Of a DNA stretch of 64,000 nucleotides, positions 16,444-25,964 are shown piece after piece; positions within the stretch are counted from its first letter, which is position 1, and every line of letters starts with the position of its first letter. A model generated the notes under the pieces. The model did no database searches. It was not told where the DNA came from and saw only the letters and a program-made list of their open reading frames with translations. The stretch is from DAHUXT01 sp036273675 (GTDB lineage Bacteria > Chloroflexota > Ktedonobacteria > Ktedonobacterales > JADMIN01): the NCBI GenBank assembly GCA_036273675.1, contig DASUHD010000182.1:18520-82519 (forward strand). The letters are read 5' to 3'. The position numbers and the translations under genes are program-made.

Positions 16444-17159
16444 ATGATGAACAACATCCAATCGTGGCGGATGAGTCCGACGGGCCGCTCCCAAATCGCC
16501 TCACCCGTGGCACGCTGATGGGGTGCGTTGGTCTCGCGGGTGTGATGGCGCTGCCGCTGCTGCTGTTTCTGCCCCTGGAATCCTGGGGATTATCCAGATG
16601 GGCGATCTTACTGGTCCAGTTGCTGGCGTTTGGCGCGCTTGGTGGAGGAATCTGGCTCCTTGCGCATGTGCCTTCGACCGCACGAGTACGCTCGAACGAT
16701 CCCATGTATCCGCTGACGGCCCGAGGCGCTGCCCCTGTGCGCGAACGCCCCGCTGGGTGGCCAAATCGCATTGGAGTGGCGGTCGTCTGGGCGCTGCTGA
16801 TTCTGACAATCGCAGGCTTCGCGCTTGCCGCGTTTGACACCGATCAGAACGGCGCCATACCAATTGGCATGGCTATTGTCAGCCTGGCTGGAGCGTTACT
16901 CGCCGTCTATGGTCTCTGCATTGCGCTGGGACGGCTGGAGCCGCCTGCGCTCCACTGGGTGCGGACACCTGCCATCGCAGGCTGGTTTCCTCAGGGAGGA
17001 TCGGTTATGCTGATGGGCCTGACCATGCTGGCTTGGGCACTACTCATCGCCGCGGAGGATCGTCTCATCTGGGGAGCGATTGGTCTCGTGGCGCTTTTGC
17101 TGGCTATTCTGCTGGTTACGCCATTGTTCCGGCATTTGCCCGCGCGCGGTCGCAGGTAG
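16440..17159 (+). CDS. multi-pass membrane protein of unknown function
   Basis: A 239-residue protein with about six hydrophobic segments (residues near 20-45, 52-75, 108-130, 138-162, 178-198 and 205-225), no signal motif and no domain I recognise. The GTG start at 16440 overlaps the stop codon of the HNH gene (GTGA); no ATG in this frame is better placed. The linker VPSTARVRSNDPMYPLTARG between segments two and three is the only long polar loop. It is the last gene of the dUTPase/HNH set and converges on gyrB across a strong hairpin. Confidence 0.7.
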   Translation: MNDEQHPIVADESDGPLPNRLTRGTLMGCVGLAGVMALPLLLFLPLESWGLSRWAILLVQLLAFGALGGGIWLLAHVPSTARVRSNDPMYPLTARGAAPVRERPAGWPNRIGVAVVWALLILTIAGFALAAFDTDQNGAIPIGMAIVSLAGALLAVYGLCIALGRLEPPALHWVRTPAIAGWFPQGGSVMLMGLTMLAWALLIAAEDRLIWGAIGLVALLLAILLVTPLFRHLPARGRR

Positions 17160-17199
17160 AAGGGGATTTCGAGTACGCTGAGCCGCGAATACATGAAAT

Positions 17200-17231
17200 A
17201 AGCCGACCCCTGAAGAAACAGGGGTCGGCTT
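17200..17231. terminator. bidirectional terminator between the membrane-protein gene and gyrB
   Basis: A perfect 13-bp stem (AAGCCGACCCCTG at 17200-17212, CAGGGGTCGGCTT at 17219-17231) with a 6-nt loop lies between two convergent genes. On the minus strand it is followed by ATTTC and so gives a U-rich end for gyrB; the plus-strand tract is poor. Confidence 0.8.
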
Positions 17232-17251
17232 GTACGGTAAGGGCGATTTGA

Positions 17252-19219
17252 TTAGATATCCAGATTCTTCACGGTTTTGGCGTGGGCCTCGATGTAGCGC
17301 TTGCGCGGCATGACATCATCCCCCATGAACATGGAGAATATCTCATCGGCCTTGATCGCGTCCTCGATGGTGACCTGCAGAATCGTCCGAGTGGCAGGGT
17401 TCATCGTCGTCTCCCACAGCTCCTCAGGATCCATCTCGCCGAGACCTTTGTAGCGGCTGACCGTTGGGGTCTTGCCCGCAGGCAGCCGGGCTAGCAACTC
17501 ATTCAGCTCCTGGTCGCTGTAGACGTAGCTGCGCTGCTTGCCAAGCTGGACACGATACAGTGGCGGCTGCGCGATGTAGAGATGGCCGTTGGTGATCAAT
17601 GTCTCCATGTGGCGGAAGAAAAAAGTCAGCAGCAGCGTGCGAATGTGGCTGCCGTCCACGTCGGCGTCGGTCATCAGAATGATGCGCCAGTAGCGCAGGC
17701 GGTCGGTCGAAAATGTCTCGCCGATGCCGGTGCCGAGCGCCGTGACGATGTTTTTGATCTGCTCGCTTGCCAGCATCTTATCCAGTCGGGCGCGCTCGAC
17801 ATTGAGAATCTTGCCGCGCAACGGGAGAATCGCCTGGAAGTGGCGGTCACGCCCTTGTTTGGCGCTCCCACCTGCGCTATCACCCTCAACCAGGTACAAT
17901 TCGCAGCGCTGTGGAACACGCTCGGAACAATCGGCCAGTTTGCCGGGTAGCGTCGTATCCAGCGCGTCTTTGCGACGCACCAGTTCGCGGGCGCGGCGGG
18001 CGGCATCGCGGGCGCGGGCAGAGTTCAGGCACTTCTCGATGATGCGCTTGCCCTCGGCAGGCGTTTCCTCCAGGTACTTGGCCAGCGCCTCAGAAAAGAC
18101 GAGATCGACCTGATTGCGCACATCTGCGTTGTTGAGTTTGCCCTTCGTCTGGCCCTCGAACTGCGCCTCGGGCAGCTTCACGCTGATGGCAGCGGTTAGA
18201 CCCTCTCGCACATCATCACCGGTAAGATTCGAGTCGGCCTCTTTGATCTGTCCGGTCTTGCGGCCATATTCATTGAGGGTGCGGGTGAGCGCGGTGCGGA
18301 ACCCGGTAACGTGCGACCCGCCATCGACGGTATTGATGCCATTAGCAAATGAGAAGAGCGTCTCGCTATAGCCGTCGTTATACTGGACCGCAACCTCGAT
18401 GAGCGTCTTTTCTACCTTCCGCTCAACGTAGACCGGGCGCGCCATGACGACGTTGCGATTCTTATTCAGGTGGCGCACAAACGAGCGCAGACCACCATCG
18501 AAGTAGAAGGTAAGCTCCTGCTCTTTGTCCTCGCGCTCGTCAATGATCTTGATCGTCACACCGCGATTGAGATAGGCCATCTCACGCAGGCGCTGCGCCA
18601 GCGTATCGAACTGGAAATCGCCGGTCTCCATGATGGACAGATCGGGCTTGAACGTCGTCCTGGTGCCAGTGCCGACGGCTGTACCCGCTACCTGCACGGG
18701 CGTCAGCGGCTTGCCACGACGATACTCCTGGACATGCAGCTTCTTGTCGCGCTTGACCTCGACCCGGCAATAATCCGAAAGCGCGTTAACAGCAGAAACG
18801 CCGACACCATGCAGTCCGCTGGAGCCTTGCTTGTACCCGTCGCCGCCGAATTTGCCACCGGCATGCAGTGTCGTCATGACAATTTCGAGCGTGGACTGCT
18901 TAGGGCGCTTTGGATGAGGCTCGACAGGGATGCCGTGACCGTTATCCTCGACGGTGACCGAGCCATCGGCATTGAGGGTAATCAGAATCATGTCACATCG
19001 GCCAGCCATCGCCTCATCGATGCTATTATCGACAACTTCGGTGACCAACTGATGCAACCCGCGGATGTCGGTGCTACCGATATACATACCGGGCCGCTTT
19101 CGGACCGGCTCAAGCCCCTCAAGAATCTCAATATCTTTAGCCGAATAAACGTCTGTTTGTGCAACGGTCGCCATATGTTTAGTCCGTTCCTCCTCGGTAT
19201 GCGTCTCGCCATCTGACAT
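17252..19219 (-). CDS. gyrB: DNA gyrase subunit B
   Basis: A 655-residue type IIA topoisomerase ATPase subunit. GHKL ATPase motifs are EVVDNSIDEA, DNGHGIPV and GLHGVGVSAVNALS. The transducer domain follows. TOPRIM motifs are EGDSAGGSAKQGRDR and DADVDGSHIRTLLLTFF, and the C-terminal RYKGLGEMDPEELWETTMNP segment is typical of GyrB. With gyrase A it introduces negative supercoils; gyrA is not in the window. Two starts are possible: ATG 19219, with AGGTAG upstream, and ATG 19174, with GAGGAGG upstream but 14-nt spacing. The upstream 434 nt are non-coding, and a strong terminator follows the stop. ParE is an alternative, but GyrB fits a lone copy better. Confidence 0.95.
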   Translation of the reverse strand: MSDGETHTEEERTKHMATVAQTDVYSAKDIEILEGLEPVRKRPGMYIGSTDIRGLHQLVTEVVDNSIDEAMAGRCDMILITLNADGSVTVEDNGHGIPVEPHPKRPKQSTLEIVMTTLHAGGKFGGDGYKQGSSGLHGVGVSAVNALSDYCRVEVKRDKKLHVQEYRRGKPLTPVQVAGTAVGTGTRTTFKPDLSIMETGDFQFDTLAQRLREMAYLNRGVTIKIIDEREDKEQELTFYFDGGLRSFVRHLNKNRNVVMARPVYVERKVEKTLIEVAVQYNDGYSETLFSFANGINTVDGGSHVTGFRTALTRTLNEYGRKTGQIKEADSNLTGDDVREGLTAAISVKLPEAQFEGQTKGKLNNADVRNQVDLVFSEALAKYLEETPAEGKRIIEKCLNSARARDAARRARELVRRKDALDTTLPGKLADCSERVPQRCELYLVEGDSAGGSAKQGRDRHFQAILPLRGKILNVERARLDKMLASEQIKNIVTALGTGIGETFSTDRLRYWRIILMTDADVDGSHIRTLLLTFFFRHMETLITNGHLYIAQPPLYRVQLGKQRSYVYSDQELNELLARLPAGKTPTVSRYKGLGEMDPEELWETTMNPATRTILQVTIEDAIKADEIFSMFMGDDVMPRKRYIEAHAKTVKNLDI

Positions 19220-19592
19220 GGTCCAGAGCTACCTGTCTTTTCTCTACTTCAAGCATTCAAAGCTTCCTGATGCCGGGCAGAGCCGACCAGCGACAGTGTG
19301 TTCCGGTGGCGGGTCAAGATCGCGACAACGCGGAGCGGTTGTGGTTGCGAGGGTGGTAATGAGAGGTAGTTGCGGGCCAAATACCCTGGGTAAAATGGTT
19401 GATGAATTCACGACTGCAACACTCTCCATCCGTATGTACTCCACCTGATAATTCTATCACATTTTGGGCCTTTCCGAAAGGTCACTAGTACCCTTGATTG
19501 CCCATAAATTACCAGATTGGCGCTTTGCGCTCGCCTGGTAGTTGTGGTAGTAAGATGTACTTGTGTAGTAGTTCTTCAGCGGGCAACAAGAA
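19220..19592. other. non-coding region upstream of gyrB
   Basis: No credible gene lies here; the short frames are of low-complexity composition. The left part is the leader of gyrB. An extended -10 (TG-A-TAGAAT on the minus strand, 19451-19459) would give gyrB a leader of about 225 nt. The right part, next to the DUF255 gene terminator, shows nothing recognisable. Confidence 0.5.
19451..19459 (-). promoter_or_regulatory. candidate extended -10 promoter for gyrB
   Basis: On the minus strand TG-A-TAGAAT occurs about 230 nt upstream of the gyrB start. A -35 box is not evident. It is the best promoter-like sequence found in this non-coding stretch. Confidence 0.3.
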
Positions 19593-19627
19593 ACGGTGAT
19601 GAGGGCCAAGCGGCGCTTCATCACCGT
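19593..19627 (-). terminator. terminator of the SGNH/YbbAP/DUF255 operon
   Basis: ACGGTGATGA at 19593-19602 pairs perfectly with TCATCACCGT at 19618-19627. Read on the minus strand, the hairpin is followed by TTCTTGTT. It lies 27 nt past the stop of the DUF255 gene. Confidence 0.7.
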
Positions 19628-19653
19628 GCGGTAGCTTGTGTCCAGGTTCGCGC

Positions 19654-21837
19654 TTATGGTGCGCTCAACTGGAGCAACAATTCATCTGGCTGAGTCACTG
19701 GCTGATTGCAGACGAACCCACGGCAAACGTAGGCCGTGGGCTGATCGCCCACTAGAGGGCGGTTTGCCAGCAGTGGCACCACTGCTTGGGCCTCCGCATC
19801 GCCTGGGGCCGCCTGTGCCTGCACCATGCGGGGTCGGTAGACGTGACGCGCGATGTTGAGCAGGGCGCGCGTTCCTTCAGCGCTCTGTTCGCCCACAATC
19901 GCCACCTCATCCATCGGGCCGATAAAGTCATCCAGGGCGCAGAGCAGATGCCCGAATGCCAGCGGTTGTTTGAGCATATCAGGAACGAGTGGCGCCAGCA
20001 CGCGCGTTGCGTGGTCTCGGTACCTGTCTTCGCCCGTGAACGCCGCTAGCCGTAGCAGCGCCTCCGCCATCAAACTCATACCGGACGGGGTTGCATTATC
20101 GGTCAGTTCGCGCGGGCGGCCGATCAACTGCTCGTGGTCGGACGCGGTGTCGAAGAACGTCTCGACTTTTTCGTCCCAAAAGCGGGTCAACGCCTCATCG
20201 ACGTGTGCCTTCGCCTCGCTGAAGAATGTAGCGTTGCCGGTCGTTTCGTAGGTGGAGAGCAGGGCGTTAGCGAGCGCAGCATAGTCTTCGAGATAGGCGG
20301 CAATCCGAGCGTGGCCGTTGCGCCAGCTTCGTAGCAGGCCGTCATCGGTGCGCATGGTTCCAAGCATGAAGTGGGCATTGGCGACCGCGGCGTCACGATA
20401 ATCCTGCCGATCGAGGATGCGGCCAGCCTCGGCAAATGCACGCTGCATCAAACCATTCCAGGCGGTGAGCACTTTATCATCCCGCGCGGGCGCCACACGC
20501 TGATGTCGCGCCTCATAGAGTTGCGCACGAGCGCGAGTGATGGCGTTACGCACCGCGTCTTCTTCAAGTCCCAGTTCGGTGGCTACCTCAGCGGGAGTCT
20601 TCGCCCGATGCAGGATATTGTGTCCCTCGAAGTTGCCGGCCTCGGTGACGCCCCAGAGTTTTTCGACGATGGTAGCGTCGGCGTCACCCAGGGCCTCATG
20701 GATTTCCGTGGGAGTCCAGACGTAAAACTTGCCCTCAACGCCCTCGCTATCGGCATCCTGAGTCGAGTAGAACCCTCCAGCGGGATCAGTCATCTCACGC
20801 AGCACGTAATCGAGTATCTCTTCGCACACTTGCCGGTATGACGCCTCGCCAGTCAGCTGCCAGGCGTGGAGATAGGCGGTGGCAAGCAGCGCGTTGTCAT
20901 AGAGCATCTTCTCAAAGTGCGGCGCCAGCCAGATAGCATCGGTCGCGTAGCGGTGAAAGCCGCCACCTATCTGGTCATAGATGCCGCCCGCCGCCATGAC
21001 ATCGAGCGTCTGGCGTACGGGGGCAAGAATCGCTTCGGCATCGGCGTTCGTTGCGCGCGATGCCTGGCGCAGCAGGAATTCCAGATTCATGGGGTGCGGA
21101 AACTTTGGCGCGCCGCCAAATCCGCCGTTCGTGGTGTCGGCGCGATCCAGCAGATGGGTGGTCGCCTGTCTCAGGTCCTCGACGCCGATGCTGACCTGGC
21201 TGGGCAGCACACCTTCAGGAAGCCGCAACCGGCTCTGGTCGCGCTCGCGATAGAAATCTCGGAATGCCTCCGCCTGCTGCTCGACCTCGTCGCGATGGGA
21301 CGAATAGTAGTAGGCGAGGCGGCGCAGCACCGTGGGAAACCCTGGCATGCCGTAGCGATCCTCGGGCGGAAAGTAGGTACCCGCATAGAACGGCGCGCCA
21401 TCTGGAGTCAGGAAGACGGTCATCGGCCAGCCGCCACTACCGGTCAACGCCTGGACCGCGTCCATGTAGAGCGCGTCGAGATCGGGTCGCTCCTCGCGGT
21501 CCACTTTGATGCTGACGAAAAGGCTGTTCATCAGCTTCGCGGTGTCCGCATTCTCGAAAGATTCTTCCTCCATTACATGGCACCAATGACATGCGGCATA
21601 TCCTATGCTTAGCAGGATTGGTCTATCTTCATCCTTCGCCCTGGCGAGCGCCTCGTCGCCCCAGGGATACCAGTCTACGGGATTGTGCGCGTGCTGGAGC
21701 AAATATGGGCTGGTTTCGTGGATGAGGCGATTGACGTGCTTCTGCCCCGGCTCCTGGCTATCATTCTGGGGTTCTGCTGCTGAATCAGGCGCTTCCGGCG
21801 CTTGTGGTATGATGGGCGTCTCGTCGCTGTCACTCAT
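19654..21837 (-). CDS. DUF255/thioredoxin-domain protein (YyaL/SPATA20 family)
   Basis: A 727-residue protein of the YyaL family. The N-terminal thioredoxin-like domain (DUF255) opens with HETSPYLLQHAHNPVDWYPW and carries the CxxC motif in YAACHWCHVMEEESFEN, followed by DREERPDLDALYM and GSGGWPMTVFLTPDG. The remainder is an alpha/alpha barrel like glycan epimerases and six-hairpin glycosidases (GGFGGAPKFPHP, GGFHRYATD, LAPHFEKMLYDNALL). The length is normal. No biochemical function is firmly known to me. Its start is 27 nt after the stop of the YbbA-like ATPase gene, so it is the last gene of a four-gene operon. The first 35 residues are acidic and glutamine-rich and probably disordered. Confidence 0.92.
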   Translation of the reverse strand: MSDSDETPIIPQAPEAPDSAAEPQNDSQEPGQKHVNRLIHETSPYLLQHAHNPVDWYPWGDEALARAKDEDRPILLSIGYAACHWCHVMEEESFENADTAKLMNSLFVSIKVDREERPDLDALYMDAVQALTGSGGWPMTVFLTPDGAPFYAGTYFPPEDRYGMPGFPTVLRRLAYYYSSHRDEVEQQAEAFRDFYRERDQSRLRLPEGVLPSQVSIGVEDLRQATTHLLDRADTTNGGFGGAPKFPHPMNLEFLLRQASRATNADAEAILAPVRQTLDVMAAGGIYDQIGGGFHRYATDAIWLAPHFEKMLYDNALLATAYLHAWQLTGEASYRQVCEEILDYVLREMTDPAGGFYSTQDADSEGVEGKFYVWTPTEIHEALGDADATIVEKLWGVTEAGNFEGHNILHRAKTPAEVATELGLEEDAVRNAITRARAQLYEARHQRVAPARDDKVLTAWNGLMQRAFAEAGRILDRQDYRDAAVANAHFMLGTMRTDDGLLRSWRNGHARIAAYLEDYAALANALLSTYETTGNATFFSEAKAHVDEALTRFWDEKVETFFDTASDHEQLIGRPRELTDNATPSGMSLMAEALLRLAAFTGEDRYRDHATRVLAPLVPDMLKQPLAFGHLLCALDDFIGPMDEVAIVGEQSAEGTRALLNIARHVYRPRMVQAQAAPGDAEAQAVVPLLANRPLVGDQPTAYVCRGFVCNQPVTQPDELLLQLSAP

Positions 21838-21864
21838 ATATCGATCCTTCCGGGAGAAAATACA

Positions 21865-22650
21865 CTACTCTCGCTGCTCTATTCTACCGTCGCGCATGGT
21901 CAGGATGCGATGCGCCCGCGCGCCAATTTCAGCCGCGTGGGTCACGATCACGAATGTTTGGCCGCGCGCCTGGTTCAGCTCAGCCACCAGTGACATGATC
22001 TCATGCGCGGCCTCGCTGTCAAGATTGCCGGTAGGTTCGTCGGCCCAGACAATCGCTGGATCATTCACCAGAGCGCGGGCAATCGTCACACGCTGCTGTT
22101 GGCCGCCGGAAAGCTCAGCGGGCCGATGGCGCTCGCGGTTGGAGAGTCCTACCGCCGCGAGCGTCTCTCGCGCTTTCCTTCGCGCAATGTTCGGCCGCTC
22201 GCGCAACACCAGCAGCGGCAACTCGACGTTCTCAACCGCCGTCAACACAGGCAGCAGGTTAAAGCTCTGGAAGATGAAGCCCATGGTCTTCGCCCGAAAA
22301 TCGGTACGCTGGCTATCGCGCATCGTTGCGAGATCTTGGCCGCTGATCGCAATCTTACCGCTGCCTATTGTATCTAAACCCGCCAGGCAATTCAGCAGCG
22401 TCGTCTTGCCGCAGCCACTTGGCCCCATAATCGCAACCATCTCACCCCGACGGATTTCCAGGCTCACATCTACCAGCGCGGGAACCTCGACACCATGCGA
22501 GCGGTACAGCTTGCTAATACGTCGCGCCACGGCAATTGGCCCATCTAAGGTCGTTGTCCCCGTGAGGGATGTTGCCATCGCTGATCGGTGTTGGTGCAGT
22601 GCCACGAGCGAACCTCCGTGAGAGAACTGAGATGGTGGCGTCTTTTTCAT
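21865..22650 (-). CDS. ABC transporter ATPase, LolD/MacB/YbbA type
   Basis: A 261-residue ATPase of the mechanotransmission-type (LolD, MacB, YbbA) family. Walker A is IMGPSGCGKTTLLNCLAG, the signature is LSGGQQQRVTIARALV and Walker B is IVWADEPTGNLD; the family's FQSFNLLPVLTAVENVELPLL segment is present. Its ATG overlaps the stop of the large FtsX-type permease gene (ATGA), so the two are produced together. The 48 residues before the ATPase core are longer than usual, and an internal start near 22578 (MATSL) is possible. It should power the permease at 22647-25964. Confidence 0.92.
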   Translation of the reverse strand: MKKTPPSQFSHGGSLVALHQHRSAMATSLTGTTTLDGPIAVARRISKLYRSHGVEVPALVDVSLEIRRGEMVAIMGPSGCGKTTLLNCLAGLDTIGSGKIAISGQDLATMRDSQRTDFRAKTMGFIFQSFNLLPVLTAVENVELPLLVLRERPNIARRKARETLAAVGLSNRERHRPAELSGGQQQRVTIARALVNDPAIVWADEPTGNLDSEAAHEIMSLVAELNQARGQTFVIVTHAAEIGARAHRILTMRDGRIEQRE

Positions 22651-25600
22651 TCATAGCGCAGCGCGTCGGCAGGCGCAATCCGACCAGCCTGCCAGGCGGG
22701 TATCAGCGCCGCCAGCGCTGAAGCCGCAATCGCCGCGCCACAGATGAGCGCCAACTCTCGCCATGGAACGACCAGGGTCAGGTTTGTGGTGATTGCGGCG
22801 AAAAAGTCCACGGCAAAGAGATTGCGGCAGAGAATCAGCCCGAGCGCCAGCCCTAACCCAGCGCCTACGACCCCGATGAGCAGCGACTCGATAAAGAACA
22901 TCACCTGCACATGCGAGCGTCTGAACCCCAGCGCCCGCAGCATGCCAATCTGCTGACGGCGCTCGACTACAGCCCGCGAGCCGGTTACCGCCAGCGCCGC
23001 CATGCCCACCAACAACGTCAGTCCAACCAGCCCGACGAGCACGCGGCTGATAAAGACCTGCGGGCCGTTTACGCTCAGCAGCACGTCCTGGAGCACGGTC
23101 GTCTCGAAGCCGTTCTCCAGCAGTGCGGAACCCAGCGCCAGCGCCTCGTTATGGGCGTCCACGCCGGGACGAATGCCAAAGTAGAAGTATTCGTTTCCAA
23201 AAGGCTGCAAGCCGCGCTCGATGGGCGCGAAGGTGGCGGGTGTTCCGAGCAGCCCGTAGATTTGCGCATGGACGTTGTTGACTACGCCAATGACTCGCAC
23301 CTTGCTCACCGATTGTCCGCGCAGGTCGCCAACCCAGAGCGTGGTAGGGGCGATGATTCCCGGCCCCAGTGCAATGTCACGCAGACTGGTGTGATACTGG
23401 CTCACCAGCGTTGGATCGCTGGCGAGCAGAGCGATCGCGGAAAACCCACCCTCCACCGTGACACTTGTTGTGGGCTGGTTGAGCGCTTCGAGGCTCGAAA
23501 GGCCAGGAAGCCCCGCGCCGAGCGGCGGGCCTAGAAATTGCGACGCGCTCACTGGCGCTGGTGTGCCAAGCCCCAGCGCAGCAAGATCGCCCGGACTGAG
23601 CGCGCTGGCGTCGATCACCACATCGCCGGGATGTGTTCTGACATCATGCCACACGTCAGTGTCCGAGGTATATCCCTGCGCACGGGCTGCTAAGGGCAAC
23701 CCTGTGCCTTCGAGAAAGGCGCCGTCAATCTCTGACGCCGGATAGACCCGCCATCCCGCGTCAGGCGCGCCGGGCTGAATCACCCCAAGAGGCACAGGCG
23801 TCGCCGAGCTGATCGCGTCCATCGCATCGAACGTGGCCGGCGCACGGGCGCGTAGGTATTGCGAGAGCGCGTTGACTCCGCCAACCGGCTGGAAGAGCGG
23901 CTGACCGGCAATATCATAGCCTGACGCCTGCTGCGGAACGTTGTCGTAGTTCTTCGTGGTTGAGGCGGCGATGCAGGCCATCACAATCATGGTGAAACAG
24001 ACGAGTGAAAAAAGCGCAAGCCCGATTCCTGTGCGGAAACGATGAAACGCCGGATAGAGCAGCGCAACCGAGGTCACATGCCGCAGGCGTCCGCCCTGAG
24101 TGAGCAGCCACGAGACCGGCTTGAGCAGCAGATCGAGGTTGGGCGCCAACGCGATGACCGAGCCGAAGACCATCATCATGCCAGCGACGAAGACGAGTGG
24201 AATTCCACCGGTAAAGCGCGGTATCCCCAGGCTTTGCAGCGCATCGAATGGCAATGACCAGTAGAGCGCCAGCCCGCCGCCAAGCGCCAGCGCCGCAAGG
24301 CGGTCCGAACGTTCCGTCGCGCGATTCATGGTGCGTGCCGCCGTGGCCGGAAAGCGCCAACGAGCCAGCAGCGCGATTGCTGCCAGGATGGTCCAGCGCA
24401 GAAGCAGTACCAAGCCAACAGCCAGGACCGAGATTCCAATGGCAAAGAGCAGCCCGTCGAAGCTTCCGACAGCGGCGCGAAGAAGCAAGATGCCCACGAT
24501 GATCGGCACAATGCCAGTCGTGAACGTGCTTCCCAGAAGCTTGCCCCACGGAAGCAGGCGATTGCCGGTTGGAGCGCCTGAAGGGACGAGACTCGCGAAA
24601 GCCTCTCGCGCCAGGGTGATGGGGCCAGGACGGAGCGCTGGCGGCTCTGGCAGGTCGCGCAGGGCCGAGGCGACGGTCATCCTGCTGATATTCCAGGCAG
24701 CCAACAATATCGTCGCGAGGGTGAAGAGCGAGCCCAGGCAGAACGCGGTCACCATCCCTCCAGGCTGTATGTCGAACTGAAGTGGAAAGCCCAGTCGCGC
24801 GATAATGGGGCTTACCAGTCCGACGATCAGGACGCCTAAGCCAAGCCCGGACGCAATGCCCAGCACTGCGGCGGCGACGTCATAGGCCGCTCCCTCAAAG
24901 AGAAGCATAATGACCACATGCGAGCGTCGCATCCCAACGGCGCGCGCTATGCCCAGCTCAGCGCGGCGCTCAGCCGCAAGCAGCGAGAAGATGAGAAAGA
25001 TGAGCAGCAGGCCAATGGCGAAGGCGAAGAGTGTAAACAAGGTCAAGATGCGTCCAAAGATATTCTGAGCGCGCAGCGAGAGCGCGACGCCGTCGGCCTT
25101 TACGGCATGCGCCGCCAGAAAGCCAGGGAGCGCGTCACGGAGCGTATCGGTGATGCCATCGCTGAAACCTACGCCACTCAGCCCATTGCCGGTGTTGGCG
25201 ATATAGACGACATTCACCGCATTGCTCACCTGCATCACACGTGAGAGCGCGGGCATCGTCAGCAGGATGGTTGGCGCGTCGCCGAGCAGACCGCCTGTCA
25301 CCGCGCCAGCCACAGTGAAGGTATAGCGGCTACCGGGCCAGCGATCCGAGTAGAGATAGATGGTGTCGCCGGTATGCGCGTTGAGGAGTTGCGCGGTGTT
25401 GCGGTTGAGCAAAATCTGATTGTCGCGCAGGGTTGAGAGGGAAATCGCCGCGCCGGAGCTGGAATCGCTGAACGCCGTGAGCGGGCCAGCGCCGACGTCA
25501 TCGATAGCCAGCGCTGTGACCCCACCGCGCACCTGACGCGCCGTCTCATCAGCGACCAGCACATTCGACAGCGTCAGCGCGGGCGCAATCCCTGCCACAT

Positions 25601-25964
25601 GACCATTGCTGGCAAGCGCATCGCGCACCTCGTCGCCAAATGCGGCTGAAAATGGGGCCGTCGAGCCGCCGCGGCGGACAACCTGCTCGTCGATGCGACC
25701 GAGGTTGTAGACAGCGACGCTCTTGACGGCGAGCACAATCGTGTCGTCAATGGCAATGGCTGAAGCGACGAAGGTGGTCGCCAGCATCAGCCCGAAGACG
25801 ACAAGCGCCGTGCGCAACTTGCGGCGTGGCACATTGCGTAGCCCGATGCGGAGCAGGTGCGGCGTGCGCGTCGCCTGCCAGATGAGCAACAGCGCGACGA
25901 GCGCCGTCGCGATGGCAAGGGGCTTGGCTACGGAGTCTGGTGAGAACTCGAAGACACTGTTCAT
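22647..25964 (-). CDS. FtsX/YbbP-like ABC transporter permease with two FtsX domains
   Basis: A 1105-residue membrane protein. The first FtsX domain lies around residues 310-440 (FAFAIGLLLIFLIFSLLAAERRAELGIARAVGMRRSHV), and the second at the C-terminus (VERRQQIGMLRALGFRRSHVQVMFFIESLL) ends with PADALRYE. Between them are about four further membrane helices and a large extracytoplasmic part (about 690-960). The two-FtsX layout matches YbbP and the LolCE-like long permeases rather than MacB. It overlaps the SGNH hydrolase gene at its start and the ATPase gene at its end, by 4 nt each. The likely task is moving or extracting lipid-like molecules at the membrane, in concert with the esterase; this is inferred from the layout. 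Confidence 0.88.
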   Translation of the reverse strand: MNSVFEFSPDSVAKPLAIATALVALLLIWQATRTPHLLRIGLRNVPRRKLRTALVVFGLMLATTFVASAIAIDDTIVLAVKSVAVYNLGRIDEQVVRRGGSTAPFSAAFGDEVRDALASNGHVAGIAPALTLSNVLVADETARQVRGGVTALAIDDVGAGPLTAFSDSSSGAAISLSTLRDNQILLNRNTAQLLNAHTGDTIYLYSDRWPGSRYTFTVAGAVTGGLLGDAPTILLTMPALSRVMQVSNAVNVVYIANTGNGLSGVGFSDGITDTLRDALPGFLAAHAVKADGVALSLRAQNIFGRILTLFTLFAFAIGLLLIFLIFSLLAAERRAELGIARAVGMRRSHVVIMLLFEGAAYDVAAAVLGIASGLGLGVLIVGLVSPIIARLGFPLQFDIQPGGMVTAFCLGSLFTLATILLAAWNISRMTVASALRDLPEPPALRPGPITLAREAFASLVPSGAPTGNRLLPWGKLLGSTFTTGIVPIIVGILLLRAAVGSFDGLLFAIGISVLAVGLVLLLRWTILAAIALLARWRFPATAARTMNRATERSDRLAALALGGGLALYWSLPFDALQSLGIPRFTGGIPLVFVAGMMMVFGSVIALAPNLDLLLKPVSWLLTQGGRLRHVTSVALLYPAFHRFRTGIGLALFSLVCFTMIVMACIAASTTKNYDNVPQQASGYDIAGQPLFQPVGGVNALSQYLRARAPATFDAMDAISSATPVPLGVIQPGAPDAGWRVYPASEIDGAFLEGTGLPLAARAQGYTSDTDVWHDVRTHPGDVVIDASALSPGDLAALGLGTPAPVSASQFLGPPLGAGLPGLSSLEALNQPTTSVTVEGGFSAIALLASDPTLVSQYHTSLRDIALGPGIIAPTTLWVGDLRGQSVSKVRVIGVVNNVHAQIYGLLGTPATFAPIERGLQPFGNEYFYFGIRPGVDAHNEALALGSALLENGFETTVLQDVLLSVNGPQVFISRVLVGLVGLTLLVGMAALAVTGSRAVVERRQQIGMLRALGFRRSHVQVMFFIESLLIGVVGAGLGLALGLILCRNLFAVDFFAAITTNLTLVVPWRELALICGAAIAASALAALIPAWQAGRIAPADALRYE

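Noticed and set aside
15632..17159. dUTPase plus HNH plus membrane protein as a phage-defence or phage-derived cassette
   Set aside because: No integrase, toxin, methylase or phage structural gene nearby; the HNH motif is degenerate and the set has ordinary base composition.
19218..19448. A 76-residue plus-strand open frame upstream of gyrB
   Set aside because: Low-complexity translation, no ribosome-binding site, and it overlaps the gyrB leader; judged to be chance.
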